Positions 8,729-19,345 are shown, numbered from the stretch's first letter. The stretch is DNA of 64,000 nt from Methylomicrobium sp051061015 (GCA_051061015.1 JBPFEG010000005.1:124001-188000), one strand, 5' to 3'. Notes: generated by a model not told the origin, from the sequence alone. A program made the numbers and translations.

Positions 8729-9730
8729 TTATGCTCGGGATATTGGAAAACCGAGTACATCCTCGATAGAGGATTTGTCGTATAGCACCATCAGCAAGCG
8801 GTCAATCCCAATCGCGATGCCCGAGCAATCGGGCAGTCCTTCCGCTAATGCCGCGATCAGGCGCTCGTCTTTTACTGCAGGGGGCAAATTCTGTTGCTTC
8901 CGAATCGCAATTTCCCGGTCGAAGCGTCGGCTTTGTTCCTCCGCATCGGCCAATTCGAAAAAACCGTTGCCCAGTTCGACGCCGTCGATGAACAGCTCGA
9001 CGCGGTCGGTGATCTTCGGATTCTTGTCATTCAAACGCGCCAATGAAGACTGACAGGCCGGATAGCCATAAACCATGCATAAGCGGCCGGCTCCCAGATG
9101 CGGCTGAATCTGGAGGCTGAATAAAAGATCGAGCCAAGTGACATGATCGTCGCCGCAAATCGCGATTGCCTCAGAGAGTCCGCAGGCTTCGGCATAAGCG
9201 CAATAATCGGCCTGCGAAAATTCGGCGGCGTTCAGGCCGGTGTACTCTGCAAAGAGCGAACAATAACTGATCCGCTGGGCCGGATGCAGCGTTCGGTGAG
9301 CTGTAAACAGGTCCTCGATCAGCGCCTCGCACTCGTCCATCAAGTCGGCCAGGCGAAAACCGACCCGGTACCATTCGAGCAGCGTGAATTCGGGGTTATG
9401 AAAGCGCCCGGCTTCGCCATTCCGGAATGCCTTGCAGATCTGATAAATCGAACCGGAGCCTGCGGCCAACAGGCGCTTCATTGCGAACTCGGGCGAGGTT
9501 TGCAGATAAAGCGTTTGCCGGGCAGGATAAAAATCGAACTCGGTGCTGAAAAAAGACAGTTGAGGATCGGTGCCGATGGCCTGGCTTAGCAAGGGCGTTT
9601 CGACTTCGAGCACCTCCCTTTGCCAGAAAAACTCGCGAATCTGTCGCAGCAAGCGTGCTCTTAAAGGTAAAAATTCAGGCCCGCAACTAGGATGCCAGCC
9701 GCTTTCAGCCAATTCGGCTTGATGGGTCAT
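8729..9730 (-). CDS. epmA: EF-P--(R)-beta-lysine ligase EpmA
   Basis: Class II lysyl-tRNA synthetase paralogue that attaches (R)-beta-lysine to a lysine of elongation factor P. It carries the catalytic core only and lacks the N-terminal anticodon-binding domain, as expected at 333 residues. Class II motif 2 is seen in KAFRNGEAGRFHNPEFTLLEWYR-type sequence (only the core of it is diagnostic) and motif 3 in GIAIGIDRLLM. It lies just downstream of efp on the same strand, and epmB starts on the opposite strand beyond efp, so all three genes of the modification route are together. Confidence 0.95.
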   Translation of the reverse strand: MTHQAELAESGWHPSCGPEFLPLRARLLRQIREFFWQREVLEVETPLLSQAIGTDPQLSFFSTEFDFYPARQTLYLQTSPEFAMKRLLAAGSGSIYQICKAFRNGEAGRFHNPEFTLLEWYRVGFRLADLMDECEALIEDLFTAHRTLHPAQRISYCSLFAEYTGLNAAEFSQADYCAYAEACGLSEAIAICGDDHVTWLDLLFSLQIQPHLGAGRLCMVYGYPACQSSLARLNDKNPKITDRVELFIDGVELGNGFFELADAEEQSRRFDREIAIRKQQNLPPAVKDERLIAALAEGLPDCSGIAIGIDRLLMVLYDKSSIEDVLGFPISRA

Positions 9731-9800
9731 CAGACGGTCGTGAAGTAGGGGACGCCATGCACGTAGGTGCTTGCAAGGAAAGCGATGCAGAAAGAAGCAT

Positions 9801-9829
9801 CGGGTGGAAGCTCAGGGAGATTCCACCCG
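9801..9829 (-). terminator. hairpin after efp
   Basis: Perfect 9-base arms CGGGTGGAA (9801-9809) and TTCCACCCG (9821-9829) with an 11-base loop, starting nine bases after the efp stop. In the minus direction the stem is followed by a moderately T-rich stretch. It probably ends or reduces efp transcription before epmA. Confidence 0.6.
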
Positions 9830-9837
9830 GCAAGCAA

Positions 9838-10407
9838 TTATTCTTTGACGCGGGAAATATATTCGCCGGTACGGGTATCGACCTTGATTATCTCCCCGGT
9901 TTGTACGAACAAAGGCACGCGCACGACCGCGCCGGTTTCCAGTTTCGCCGGCTTGCCGCCGCCGCCCGAGGTATCGCCGCGTACGCCCGGATCGGTTTCG
10001 ACGATCACGAGTTCGACAAAGTTTGCTGGTGTGACGGCCAACGGTGCGTCATTCCACAGCGTAACGGTGCAGTTATCCTGGTCTTTCAGCCATTGCTTCG
10101 CCTCGCCGACCGCTTTTTCATCGGCCTGGTATTGTTCGAATGTGTCAGGCTTCATGAAATGGCGGAACTCGCCGTCGTTGTACAGGTACTGCATTTCGAC
10201 ATCGACCACATCCGCGCCTTCCAATGTCTCGCCGGACTTGAACGTTCTTTCGATCACGCGCCCGGTTTTCAGATTGCGGATTTTAACCCGGTTGAACGCC
10301 TGTCCCTTGCCCGGTTTTACAAATTCATTTTCAATGATCGCGCAGGGATCATTATCCAGCATGACTTTGAGCCCGCCTCTAAATTCGTTGGTGCTGTATG
10401 TGGCCAT
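9838..10407 (-). CDS. efp: translation elongation factor P
   Basis: Binds the ribosome between P and E sites and relieves stalling at polyproline stretches. The 189 residues show the KOW-like N-terminal domain and two OB folds. The lysine that receives beta-lysine in E. coli, K34, is present at the same position (KPGKGQ), consistent with epmA and epmB beside it. The efp/epmB divergent gap contains a TATAAT-like hexamer near 10445. Confidence 0.97.
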   Translation of the reverse strand: MATYSTNEFRGGLKVMLDNDPCAIIENEFVKPGKGQAFNRVKIRNLKTGRVIERTFKSGETLEGADVVDVEMQYLYNDGEFRHFMKPDTFEQYQADEKAVGEAKQWLKDQDNCTVTLWNDAPLAVTPANFVELVIVETDPGVRGDTSGGGGKPAKLETGAVVRVPLFVQTGEIIKVDTRTGEYISRVKE

Positions 10408-10490
10408 TATTTCCTCAAACCTAAAGCAATGTAAAATCTAAACATTATAATAGAGGCCCTTGCCAATAGAAACCTTAAAAACGCCCTTTC

Positions 10491-11504
10491 ATGCCGGAAC
10501 TTAACGAACAAACCGACCATTTTGCGAAAAACTGGCAGCAGCAGCTGGCCGAAGCCTTTACCGACATCAAGGAGCTTTGCGCCTATCTGAATCTTTCGGT
10601 TGAACAGTTGCCGGTAGCTCCAGAGGCCGCGAAAACCTTCGCGCTGAAAGTCCCCCGCAGCTTCGCCGAGGCGATCGAAAAAGGCAATCCCGACGATCCC
10701 CTGCTCAGGCAGGTGCTGCCGGTTCGGGACGAAATGCGGAATTTCCCGGGCTACACCGACAATCCGGTCGGCGATCTCGAAGCGGCGAACGCCGCCGGCG
10801 TGCTGCACAAATACCGCGGACGTGTGTTGCTGATCAATACCGGCAGCTGCGCGATCAACTGCCGCTACTGCTTCCGCCGCAGCTTCCCCTACGCGGACCT
10901 GCAGCTCGGCAAGGAAAAGGAAATCGCCGCGCTGCGCTATATCCGCGAGAATCCGGATATTACGGAAGTGATCCTGAGCGGCGGCGATCCTTTGCTGTTG
11001 AGCGATGATCGCCTGCAGCGCCTGTTCCGGCAGCTCGCCGGAATTGCGCATGTAAAGCGGATCCGGATCCACAGCCGTCTGCCGATCGTATTGCCGGCCC
11101 GGATTACCCTGGGTTTGCTCGACGTGCTGAGCCAAAGCGCCAAACCGGTCGTGCTGGTCGTGCACTGCAATCATCCGAACGAAATCACCGAACGGGTCAG
11201 CGAGGCCTGCCGTTTGCTGAAGCAAAAAGGCATCGTCCAGCTGAACCAGTCCGTGCTGTTGCGTGGTGTGAACGACAACTCATTTCAACTGGCCGCGCTG
11301 AGCGAGCGTTTATTTGAAAACGGCGTGATGCCTTATTATCTGCATCTGCTGGACAAAGTCAGCGGGGCGGGCCATTTCGAGGTTGAGGAAGCGGAAGCTT
11401 TGGAACTGATTCGGCAAATGCAGGCCGCATTGCCCGGCTACCTGGTTCCGAAGCTGGTCAAGGAAATTGCCGGAGCGAATTCGAAGCGGTACGTAGGGCT
11501 TTAG
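10491..11504 (+). CDS. epmB: EF-P beta-lysylation protein EpmB (lysine 2,3-aminomutase)
   Basis: Radical SAM, PLP-dependent enzyme that converts L-lysine to (R)-beta-lysine for EF-P modification. The cluster motif CxxxCxxC is C120, C124, C127. The SGGDPLLL segment expected to bind S-adenosylmethionine follows, and the PLP-binding lysine lies in LDKVSGAGHF. The 337 residues fit the short EpmB type rather than the longer catabolic aminomutases. It is divergent from efp with 83 bases between them. Confidence 0.94.
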   Translation: MPELNEQTDHFAKNWQQQLAEAFTDIKELCAYLNLSVEQLPVAPEAAKTFALKVPRSFAEAIEKGNPDDPLLRQVLPVRDEMRNFPGYTDNPVGDLEAANAAGVLHKYRGRVLLINTGSCAINCRYCFRRSFPYADLQLGKEKEIAALRYIRENPDITEVILSGGDPLLLSDDRLQRLFRQLAGIAHVKRIRIHSRLPIVLPARITLGLLDVLSQSAKPVVLVVHCNHPNEITERVSEACRLLKQKGIVQLNQSVLLRGVNDNSFQLAALSERLFENGVMPYYLHLLDKVSGAGHFEVEEAEALELIRQMQAALPGYLVPKLVKEIAGANSKRYVGL

Positions 11505-11533
11505 TCCCTGTTTAGCCGGGAAACAGCACAAAC

Positions 11534-12826
11534 TTATACTCTCAAATCCTCTTTTTGAGCTCCAAACCAGTTGACAACCTGATCTTGATCGTCCGAAAAG
11601 AGCCAATGCACGTAGGAGGCCCGGACATTGCGATAGCGCACGCCTTTATCGCCTGTTAAGACGTCGAAGGCCGGCCCCAATCCTTGATCCTGCTCCCGCG
11701 TGGAGAAATGAAACTCATGGCCTTTAACGCCTGAGGCTTCTTCGCGGTAGCCTAACGCCGCCAGATGCGGCTGCATGACCGAGACATAGGGGAAAATCCC
11801 TGCCATCGGCCAATGGCGGCCGTTCAGGTCGACCAGGGCTTTGCCAAGCAGCATCGCGCCGCCGCACTCGGCCAGAATTGGCATGCCGGCGTCGGCGCAA
11901 TCTCGCAGCGAATCCCAACTGGCGGATCGGGATAACTGCTCCGCGTGCAATTCGGGATAGCCCCCCGGCAACCATACCGCATCGGCTTCTTCCGGCACAC
12001 GCTCGCCCGCTATTGGAGAGAAAAAAACGGTCTTTGCCCCGTGACTCTTAAGCCAGTCCAGATTGGCGGGATAGATAAAGCAGCAGGCGTTGTCTTTCGC
12101 AATCGCTATCGTTCGACCCGCCAGCTGCGGCTGATCGGGAATTAGCGGAGCAACAGGGGGAACTTCCGAGAAAGCCTGCAACAACGCTTCCTGGTCGATA
12201 TGCAGTGTGGCGGAGTAGTCCGGAATTGCCGCCTCATCCGGCATTTTGAGCCCCAGATGCCGCTCTGCCAGCGTCTTCTCGCTGCGCTGCATCCAGCCCA
12301 GCAAAGGTGGCAAATGGTAGGCTTCCAGCGCTTCCTTCAATAACGCGGCATGGTACTCGCTGCCTACTTTATTCGCGATCACCCCGGCGAGGCGAACCCC
12401 CTTTTGTCCGGCAAGCTGGTGGAAGCCCATCACCACCGCCGCGATCGTTCCGCTCATGCCGCCCGCATCGACCGCCAAAATGACCGGACACCCGACTACG
12501 CGGGCCAGATCGAGACTGGAGCCTTCGCCGCCGACCCCGGAGTAGCCGTCGAATAATCCCATCACGCCTTCAATCAAAGCGAATTCGGCGCGGTCCGCCA
12601 GTTGGCCGAGTCGTTTGCGGCATGCCGCTTCCCCCATCATGCGGGTGTCCAGATTGTACGATGGCTTGCCGGTAACCGCCCGGTGCCACAACGGGTCGAG
12701 AAAATCAGGGCCGGCCTTGAACGCGAGGATATTGTGCCGATGCTGGCGAAAATACTGCAGCAATGCCAACGTCAAGGTAGTTTTGCCGCAGCCGGAATGG
12801 GTGCCTGCCAATAATGCCGCTTTCAT
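11534..12826 (-). CDS. cobB: cobyrinate a,c-diamide synthase
   Basis: ATP-dependent, glutamine-using amidation of cobyrinic acid at the a and c carboxylates in cobalamin synthesis. The N-terminal dethiobiotin-synthetase-like ATP domain begins with a P-loop (GTHSGCGKTT, 8-17). The C-terminal class I glutamine amidotransferase domain has its nucleophile at C321 (ECGGAM). I start at the ATG 12826 (430 residues); a TTG frame extends 13 codons further. No other cobalamin gene is in the window, but the HupE-like protein 187 bases upstream may supply metal. No B12 riboswitch could be confirmed. Confidence 0.92.
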   Translation of the reverse strand: MKAALLAGTHSGCGKTTLTLALLQYFRQHRHNILAFKAGPDFLDPLWHRAVTGKPSYNLDTRMMGEAACRKRLGQLADRAEFALIEGVMGLFDGYSGVGGEGSSLDLARVVGCPVILAVDAGGMSGTIAAVVMGFHQLAGQKGVRLAGVIANKVGSEYHAALLKEALEAYHLPPLLGWMQRSEKTLAERHLGLKMPDEAAIPDYSATLHIDQEALLQAFSEVPPVAPLIPDQPQLAGRTIAIAKDNACCFIYPANLDWLKSHGAKTVFFSPIAGERVPEEADAVWLPGGYPELHAEQLSRSASWDSLRDCADAGMPILAECGGAMLLGKALVDLNGRHWPMAGIFPYVSVMQPHLAALGYREEASGVKGHEFHFSTREQDQGLGPAFDVLTGDKGVRYRNVRASYVHWLFSDDQDQVVNWFGAQKEDLRV

Positions 12827-13013
12827 GAAGCTTTGGTCTTGTTTACGGTTAAATCGGGGATGCAAGCATACGGGAGGCGGTTTGCTTTAGCAACTTGGGC
12901 CGACGCCCTACAGCGGTTGGAAGAAATTATTACTTCCTCTTTTCCAGGCACCGAGTTAATGTCGATCCGTTGAATTGCAACAGTGTGTGGCCTAGCCTGG
13001 TAATCCCCTTATT

Positions 13014-14102
13014 TCAAACTGCTATTACCCTTTGCACAAACCAAAACCCGCCGGCGGCGATGGTGGAGAGCGTGCCGAGATAGACCGTGCGCCGGGCATA
13101 GAGCGCATTGCGGGCGGCGAGAGCCATCAGGGTAGGCGTGACGACGAAGACAATGCAGGCCTGGCCGATTTCGACGCCAACATTGAACGAGGCCAGCGAT
13201 AATCCGAGGGCGCCTTCCGGCAAGCCGAAGTCGGCCAGCACGCCGGCGAAGCCGAAGCCGTGGATCAGCCCGAACGTAAAGGCCAATATGACGCGGTAGT
13301 CGCGTCGGCTGCGCCGTTGCGCGTACAGGGTTTCCAGACCGACCAGGACGATGCTCAGCGCAATCGCCGGTTCCACGATCGCGGGTGATATATTCACCAG
13401 TTTCAGCGTGGCCAGCGCAAGCGTCACGCTGTGGGCGACGGTAAACGCAGTAATAATCTTCAGCAGCCGCAGCAGCCCACCGCCTGGCAGCAGCAGACCG
13501 ATGATGAACAAGATATGATCCGGGCCGATGAAAATATGGTGAATCCCTTGCGCGACGAACTCGCGGGCGACTTCGATCTTGCCCTGAATGCTACCGCTGT
13601 AATAAGTCGCACTGCGATGGGTTTTGTCGAGCAGATCTTGAAGACGAATCTCGCCGTTTTCATAAATGTTCAGGTAGGTCTCGTGCGGTGGGTCGTAAGG
13701 GAACAGCGGGCTTGATACCTCCACCTTGCCGGCGGATCGGGAGAGCGGTACGGTCCAGTCGAAGGATAAAGAGCGCCGGTTGGCGACGATCTGGAAGGAT
13801 TGCCATTCAAAATGCACCGGCTCGTCGTTGATTTTAACCCCCACATGGGAGTCGAGCACTTGGTGCAGGATGGCCAGATTCTGCTCGGCGAAGGCCGGTT
13901 CGAGCAGACGCTCAGGTTTTTCCAGCCCGCTTTCGTGGGCGAGATCGACCATGTGGGCTAACACTTTGCCGTGGGCACGGCCCGGCTCCAGGCGGATGTC
14001 GAGATGGCTGTACGGCTCGGAATGGGCGAAGGCTTGGGACGCGCTCAAGCCGAACAGGGCCAGCGCGATCCGGACATAAAAAAGAACAAGCCCGGCTTTC
14101 AT
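13014..14102 (-). CDS. HupE/UreJ-like membrane protein
   Basis: A 362-residue protein with a signal peptide (ending near AFAHSEP), a periplasmic domain of about 150 residues, and a C-terminal membrane domain with six or seven helices. HupE/UreJ family motifs are clear in that domain: HHIFIGPDHILF, FTVAHSVTL, IHGFGFAG and FNVGVEIGQ. Relatives are thought to be nickel or cobalt permeases. The start is the ATG at 14102, which overlaps the stop of the DUF4198 gene as ATGA and so is translationally coupled. Sitting between a DUF4198 protein and cobB, it more likely handles cobalt, but that is inference. Confidence 0.85.
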   Translation of the reverse strand: MKAGLVLFYVRIALALFGLSASQAFAHSEPYSHLDIRLEPGRAHGKVLAHMVDLAHESGLEKPERLLEPAFAEQNLAILHQVLDSHVGVKINDEPVHFEWQSFQIVANRRSLSFDWTVPLSRSAGKVEVSSPLFPYDPPHETYLNIYENGEIRLQDLLDKTHRSATYYSGSIQGKIEVAREFVAQGIHHIFIGPDHILFIIGLLLPGGGLLRLLKIITAFTVAHSVTLALATLKLVNISPAIVEPAIALSIVLVGLETLYAQRRSRRDYRVILAFTFGLIHGFGFAGVLADFGLPEGALGLSLASFNVGVEIGQACIVFVVTPTLMALAARNALYARRTVYLGTLSTIAAGGFWFVQRVIAV

Positions 14103-14938
14103 TTTTTGGGCGCTCGTGCAAAGGTCAATGAAGCCCAGCGGCTTTCCCAGTCTGCCGCTTGCTTGTCCGTGCTCGGCTGCATATGAACCGCACTGAGCAG
14201 CCATTCGCCGGTGCCGTCGAGTTGCAACACCGAGAGCCCGTCCTTGCCGGTCCGCGCCTGGGCGACGGGCTGTACAGGGTCGCGAGCCATCTGGTCTCTT
14301 GGCACCGCGCCGTTGGCCAGCGGCTGGTTCCAGGCTTTCACCAGGATACCCTCGATGGGTTGCGCGTTGTAAAGCACCTGCACCGTCAGCTTGCCGGGTA
14401 TTAAAGGATCGCTGCGGGGAATGATTTCCAGCGGCATCCCGAACGGTTTCTGGAGACGCGAGCCGTCGCTGCCCGCGATCCAGGTTTTCGCGCAGCGCAA
14501 GTACCGCTCGCGTCCCGGCCCTACGGCAGTCCCCAGGGCTTCCCGCGCTTTCAGCGGGCCTTCCAATCCTTCTTTGCGCAGGTATTCGTCGAATTTCTCG
14601 GGCGGCAGTTCCACGGGCACAAAATTGGTTTCAAAGGCCACGACGATGCCGCCCTCGTCCTCTACGGTCAAATGCGTAAGGTCCAGATCGCCGTTAATGG
14701 CTTGGGATTTGACGTCCTTGCGGACTTTGTCCTGAACTTCCAGGCGGATGGTCCGGGTCGTTGCGAAGGGCCGAAGTTCACCCATGAAATCGGAGCCGAC
14801 ATAGGCTTGCACCGCGAGGGTTTGGCCAACGGGAGCATTATAAGACGAAGGAGCGAGCCAGTATTCGTGCGCGGCGGCTATCGGCGGCGAGAAGACGCCG
14901 GCCATGATGAGCAGGGACAAGTATGCAAACGAGCGCAT
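14099..14938 (-). CDS. secreted DUF4198 protein, possible metal-binding partner of HupE-like permease
   Basis: 279 residues with a signal peptide ending in AAAHEYW, so the mature protein starts with a histidine near its N-terminus, as is common in this family. The body resembles DUF4198 proteins, which are found with cobalt and nickel uptake systems and contain an Ig-like C-terminal part (about 180-275). It overlaps the HupE-like gene by four bases and follows the DUF4331 gene after a 138-base gap that holds a strong hairpin. The role is inferred from family and context only. Confidence 0.78.
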   Translation of the reverse strand: MRSFAYLSLLIMAGVFSPPIAAAHEYWLAPSSYNAPVGQTLAVQAYVGSDFMGELRPFATTRTIRLEVQDKVRKDVKSQAINGDLDLTHLTVEDEGGIVVAFETNFVPVELPPEKFDEYLRKEGLEGPLKAREALGTAVGPGRERYLRCAKTWIAGSDGSRLQKPFGMPLEIIPRSDPLIPGKLTVQVLYNAQPIEGILVKAWNQPLANGAVPRDQMARDPVQPVAQARTGKDGLSVLQLDGTGEWLLSAVHMQPSTDKQAADWESRWASLTFARAPKK

Positions 14939-14992
14939 ATTAAGGGATTCTAGCGTGGATTGCGTCTGATGTGCAGCCGGCTAATTGACGAC

Positions 14993-15024
14993 GGGGCTTT
15001 CTCCCGGTTGAGGAAGAAAGCCCC
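14993..15024. repeat. GC-rich hairpin between the DUF4331 and DUF4198 genes
   Basis: Arms GGGGCTTTC (14993-15001) and GAAAGCCCC (15016-15024) are perfect complements, with one more C-G pair outside. No T run follows on either strand. It may stabilise the upstream message or partly stop transcription inside the operon. Confidence 0.55.
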
Positions 15025-15076
15025 GCACGATGCCGCTATGGTTATGATGGGTGCGTAATAAGCAGTGAACGTCCGT

Positions 15077-16285
15077 CTACTTGGCCAGCGGTTTCAGCTG
15101 CAACCGGGAGCCCGGAGGCACGATTTCGTTGAATTTGTCGCGTTCCAGCTGACATTGTTGTTGAACTTCATCCTTCGAAATCTGCTTGGTCCAGGGTTCG
15201 CCAAGATAAGGCATCGAATTCGGCAGAGGCTTGTCCGGATAGGTCCGGCGCGGCTGGCAGGCGTCGGTAAAGCTGGCGATCTCCCACAATTGGCATTCGC
15301 CCTGGCCCTCGATGCAGGTGTATCTGACCACATCGTCGCCCGGTACGTTGCCGTTCGGATAGCCGATCGGCCGGTCCAGATTCAAAATCATCACGTCGGG
15401 GATGTCGCTGTCATAACGGCGAATCTGAAAGATTTGCTGAATCCGGGTGGACAGCTCGCGGTTGATGAAGTCTTTGACCTGCTTGTTCAATACGGACTTC
15501 AACAGCGACTGGTCCATCATGTTTTTGTTGCGTTCTTCGATAATCGCCGGGACATGCTTGCTGGGGGGCAAGGTGTTCAGGATATCCAGCCTGGGTTGCT
15601 GGGTTCGGCCGGCGCGGCCGACGTGATCGAACTGGGCGCCGTTGCTTCGGTGCGCGGTCGCCCACATCACGAAGTTCCTGGGTTTGCCCGCAAACGAGGA
15701 AAGCGGGATGCTGGCTATCATCGCGACGGTGTTCTTGTTGTTGAACCGGTTGAACAGGAACGGATCGTCAAACAGCCCTGCCTGGTATTGGATGCTGTCT
15801 GGATTGCTTAATCCCGTGGCCACGGGGTCCGACTGGAAAACGATGCGCTTCGCGCTGACCTCGCCTTCGGAATTCTTTTTGATCCGGAAAGTGATCGCGG
15901 CATCCGGCGCGATATTCGGCCAAGCTTCGGGCGCAATGCTGCCGCCGAACCGTTGCACCATCAGCGGATTGTCGAAAGTCGCCGGCGTGTGGGTGTCGAA
16001 ATGGACCTTGTATATCGTATCCTTCATCGCTGTCGCGACATCGTTGGGAACGTCGATAAGTTCCCGCCCTACGTTGACCATCACGACTAGACGGTCGCCA
16101 TCGACGAATCCGTACAGGCCATTGAGGCCAATCAGGCCGTCGTCCAGGCCTTTCAGTTTGATCGGGGGAACGGGGTCGGCGTGGTCGGAAGCTTGTACCG
16201 GTGGGAAAGTACAGGTAAAAGCAAAAAACGCCGCCAAAAACGCCACTTTGGTGGAGAAAAGTCGACAACAGCTGTGCATTTTCAT
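15077..16285 (-). CDS. secreted DUF4331 family protein
   Basis: 402 residues with a signal peptide (cleaving near PVQA-SDHADP). The mature N-terminus SDHADP and the sequence that follows are typical of DUF4331 proteins, which are secreted and of unknown biochemical role. A ribosome site (AAAAGGAC) precedes the ATG. It is first in a minus-strand set with the DUF4198 and HupE-like genes. Cysteines are concentrated in the last third (YTCIEGQGECQLW and further on) and probably form disulfides. Confidence 0.82.
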   Translation of the reverse strand: MKMHSCCRLFSTKVAFLAAFFAFTCTFPPVQASDHADPVPPIKLKGLDDGLIGLNGLYGFVDGDRLVVMVNVGRELIDVPNDVATAMKDTIYKVHFDTHTPATFDNPLMVQRFGGSIAPEAWPNIAPDAAITFRIKKNSEGEVSAKRIVFQSDPVATGLSNPDSIQYQAGLFDDPFLFNRFNNKNTVAMIASIPLSSFAGKPRNFVMWATAHRSNGAQFDHVGRAGRTQQPRLDILNTLPPSKHVPAIIEERNKNMMDQSLLKSVLNKQVKDFINRELSTRIQQIFQIRRYDSDIPDVMILNLDRPIGYPNGNVPGDDVVRYTCIEGQGECQLWEIASFTDACQPRRTYPDKPLPNSMPYLGEPWTKQISKDEVQQQCQLERDKFNEIVPPGSRLQLKPLAK

Positions 16286-16439
16286 ATTAATCGTCCTTTT
16301 ACGGCTTGATTGTTTTTTATACCGACGAATCTAACGAAAATTGAACGGTTTCAAATGTCTTTTTCGCAACGCTCAAACTAACACCGAGCCTCCAGCTTGT
16401 CAATAATCCCTTAGCCGTTTAATGTATAAGGAGTCGAAC

Positions 16440-16475
16440 ATGAAACACAACGTTATTTTTAATGGACTATTTTGA
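16440..16475 (+). other. 11-codon micro-ORF with strong ribosome site
   Basis: An ATG at 16440 is preceded by an AAGGAG-type ribosome site at normal spacing, but the frame closes after 11 codons (MKHNVIFNGLF). It may be the stub of a lost gene or a leader peptide. No family can be assigned. Confidence 0.3.
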
Positions 16476-17055
16476 CTCAAGGTATTCGACATACAGAGAG
16501 TCATGAATAGCGTTAGGTTTTTCTCTTGAGTTAAGGACGAGAATCTTACACAGAAGAAATTTCGCAAAGTTAAAGCAGAGAAAATTAGAAGTCCGGACTC
16601 GCCGTTTTTGCCTTCTTCGTTCGAAGGGGCTTACAATTCTTTATAGAAACCGCAGGATTGTGTGCCAAAGGCCGGGTTATTATACCGACAGCGTTTCGGG
16701 TTGCTTGCCATTGAACTTTGGGACTCGAACTAATGGTTATCGAGACGAAGGATGGTTTCTTGCTGAAGCCGAAAGTGCCGTTCGAAGCCGTTCGAAGAAA
16801 CCCGCTTGGAAAAATGGCTCTTCTCCAGGATCAGAAAGCGATATTGAAGCGGCCCATCGTCAAATGCGCAAAGAAGATTACTCAATCCCGAGTTGAACGG
16901 ACTGAGTGAAGCTTTGTGGTTTTGACTCAAGACGGTAGAGGATTTTGGGTTTTAGCGCGACCCTTGTAGGGGCCGCCTGCTGAGGTTAAGCGGCTTGCGG
17001 GATATGTAAATGCCCGCGGGATTCAAGAAAGGTAGAAGCGAGCCAGTAAAGGGCG
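16476..17055. other. gene-poor region
   Basis: Apart from the antitoxin relic at 16700-16896, I see no gene. The motif TTTTGACTCAAG occurs twice (near 16470 and 16920). This whole region sits between the promoter side of the DUF4331 gene and the 3' side of thiC. Confidence 0.5.
16700..16896 (+). pseudogene. decayed AbrB/MazE-type antitoxin fragment
   Basis: In one frame from 16718 the sequence reads LELMVIETKDGFLLKPKVPF, which closely resembles the second half of an AbrB/SpoVT swapped-hairpin antitoxin (DGFLL.PK..F). The expected C-terminal tail appears only in other frames: ETRLEKWLF in the third frame and EAAHRQMRKED in the first. The usual N-terminal beta hairpin is missing. This points to at least two frameshifts and loss of function. 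No toxin gene follows. Confidence 0.45.
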
Positions 17056-17088
17056 AGGCGGCGCTTTGATACGCCGCCTTTTGTTTAT
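17056..17088 (+). terminator. rho-independent terminator pointing rightward
   Basis: Stem AGGCGGCG (17056-17063) and CGCCGCCT (17072-17079) with an 8-base loop, followed on the plus strand by TTTGTTTATTT. On the minus strand, where thiC ends at 17089, the T-rich side is before the stem, so this is better oriented for a plus-strand transcript from the gene-poor region. Confidence 0.7.
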
Positions 17089-18957
<1,869 letters not shown>

Positions 18958-18997
18958 TGCGTTTCTCCAACAACAAAAACAAACAAGGCGCAAGGAA

Positions 18998-19082
18998 GTG
19001 ATGGCTTTCCTACGCCGGTATTAACCGGAATCAGGTTCAAAGGGTGATTCTCAGCCTGCCGAAACGGCAAGCACCCCTAGCC
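18998..19082 (-). promoter_or_regulatory. TPP riboswitch (THI element) of thiC
   Basis: Read on the minus strand the leader contains GGGGTGC, then CTGAGAATCACCCTTTGAAC, then CCTGAT and a TAATACCGGCGTAGGAAAG-like end, the conserved core of the thiamine diphosphate aptamer. It ends about 45 bases before the thiC start, room for a ribosome-access or termination switch. Confidence 0.93.
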
Positions 19083-19189
19083 TATACGGATTTCGCTAAA
19101 ATAAAGTAAAACAGTCGGTTTTGCAAGCTCAGGCTGAGTGGATATTCAGAGTCACTCACCGCCGGAGTCTGGGAGCGAGGCAAAGTCCT

Positions 19190-19345
19190 GTGTGGGTTGG
19201 GTTTACCCGAAAGGGCATAAAAGGCGCTAGCTGTAACCCAACACATCGAAGCCCGAAAGTGTTGGGTTGGCTCGGCAACTGCTCCCTGCGTTGCCCTACC
19301 TCCTGCATCCATGCAGTCGTAACCCAATCTATGCAACTAAAGCAT
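19190..19345. repeat. palindromic repeat element
   Basis: AACCCAACAC (19235-19244) and GTGTTGGGTT (19259-19268) form a perfect 10-base stem. Further copies of the TGGGTTGG/AACCCAA theme flank it near 19193 and 19320. Such GGGTTGG/AACCCAA units are common dispersed repeats in proteobacterial genomes. No coding function. Confidence 0.5.

Noticed and set aside
12827..12865. TTG-initiated N-terminal extension of cobB
   Set aside because: The extension adds 13 residues not typical of the family, which starts at the P-loop strand MKAALLAGTHSG.
12827..13013. Cobalamin riboswitch before cobB
   Set aside because: A GGTGCC start and an AAGAGGAAG-like stretch are present on the minus strand, but the conserved GCCACTG and CAGGAGACC-type boxes are missing. 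A covariance search (RF00174) would settle it.
19082..19336. 84-codon minus-strand frame upstream of thiC
   Set aside because: It lies inside palindromic repeat sequence; the protein is low-complexity repeat translation, not a gene.
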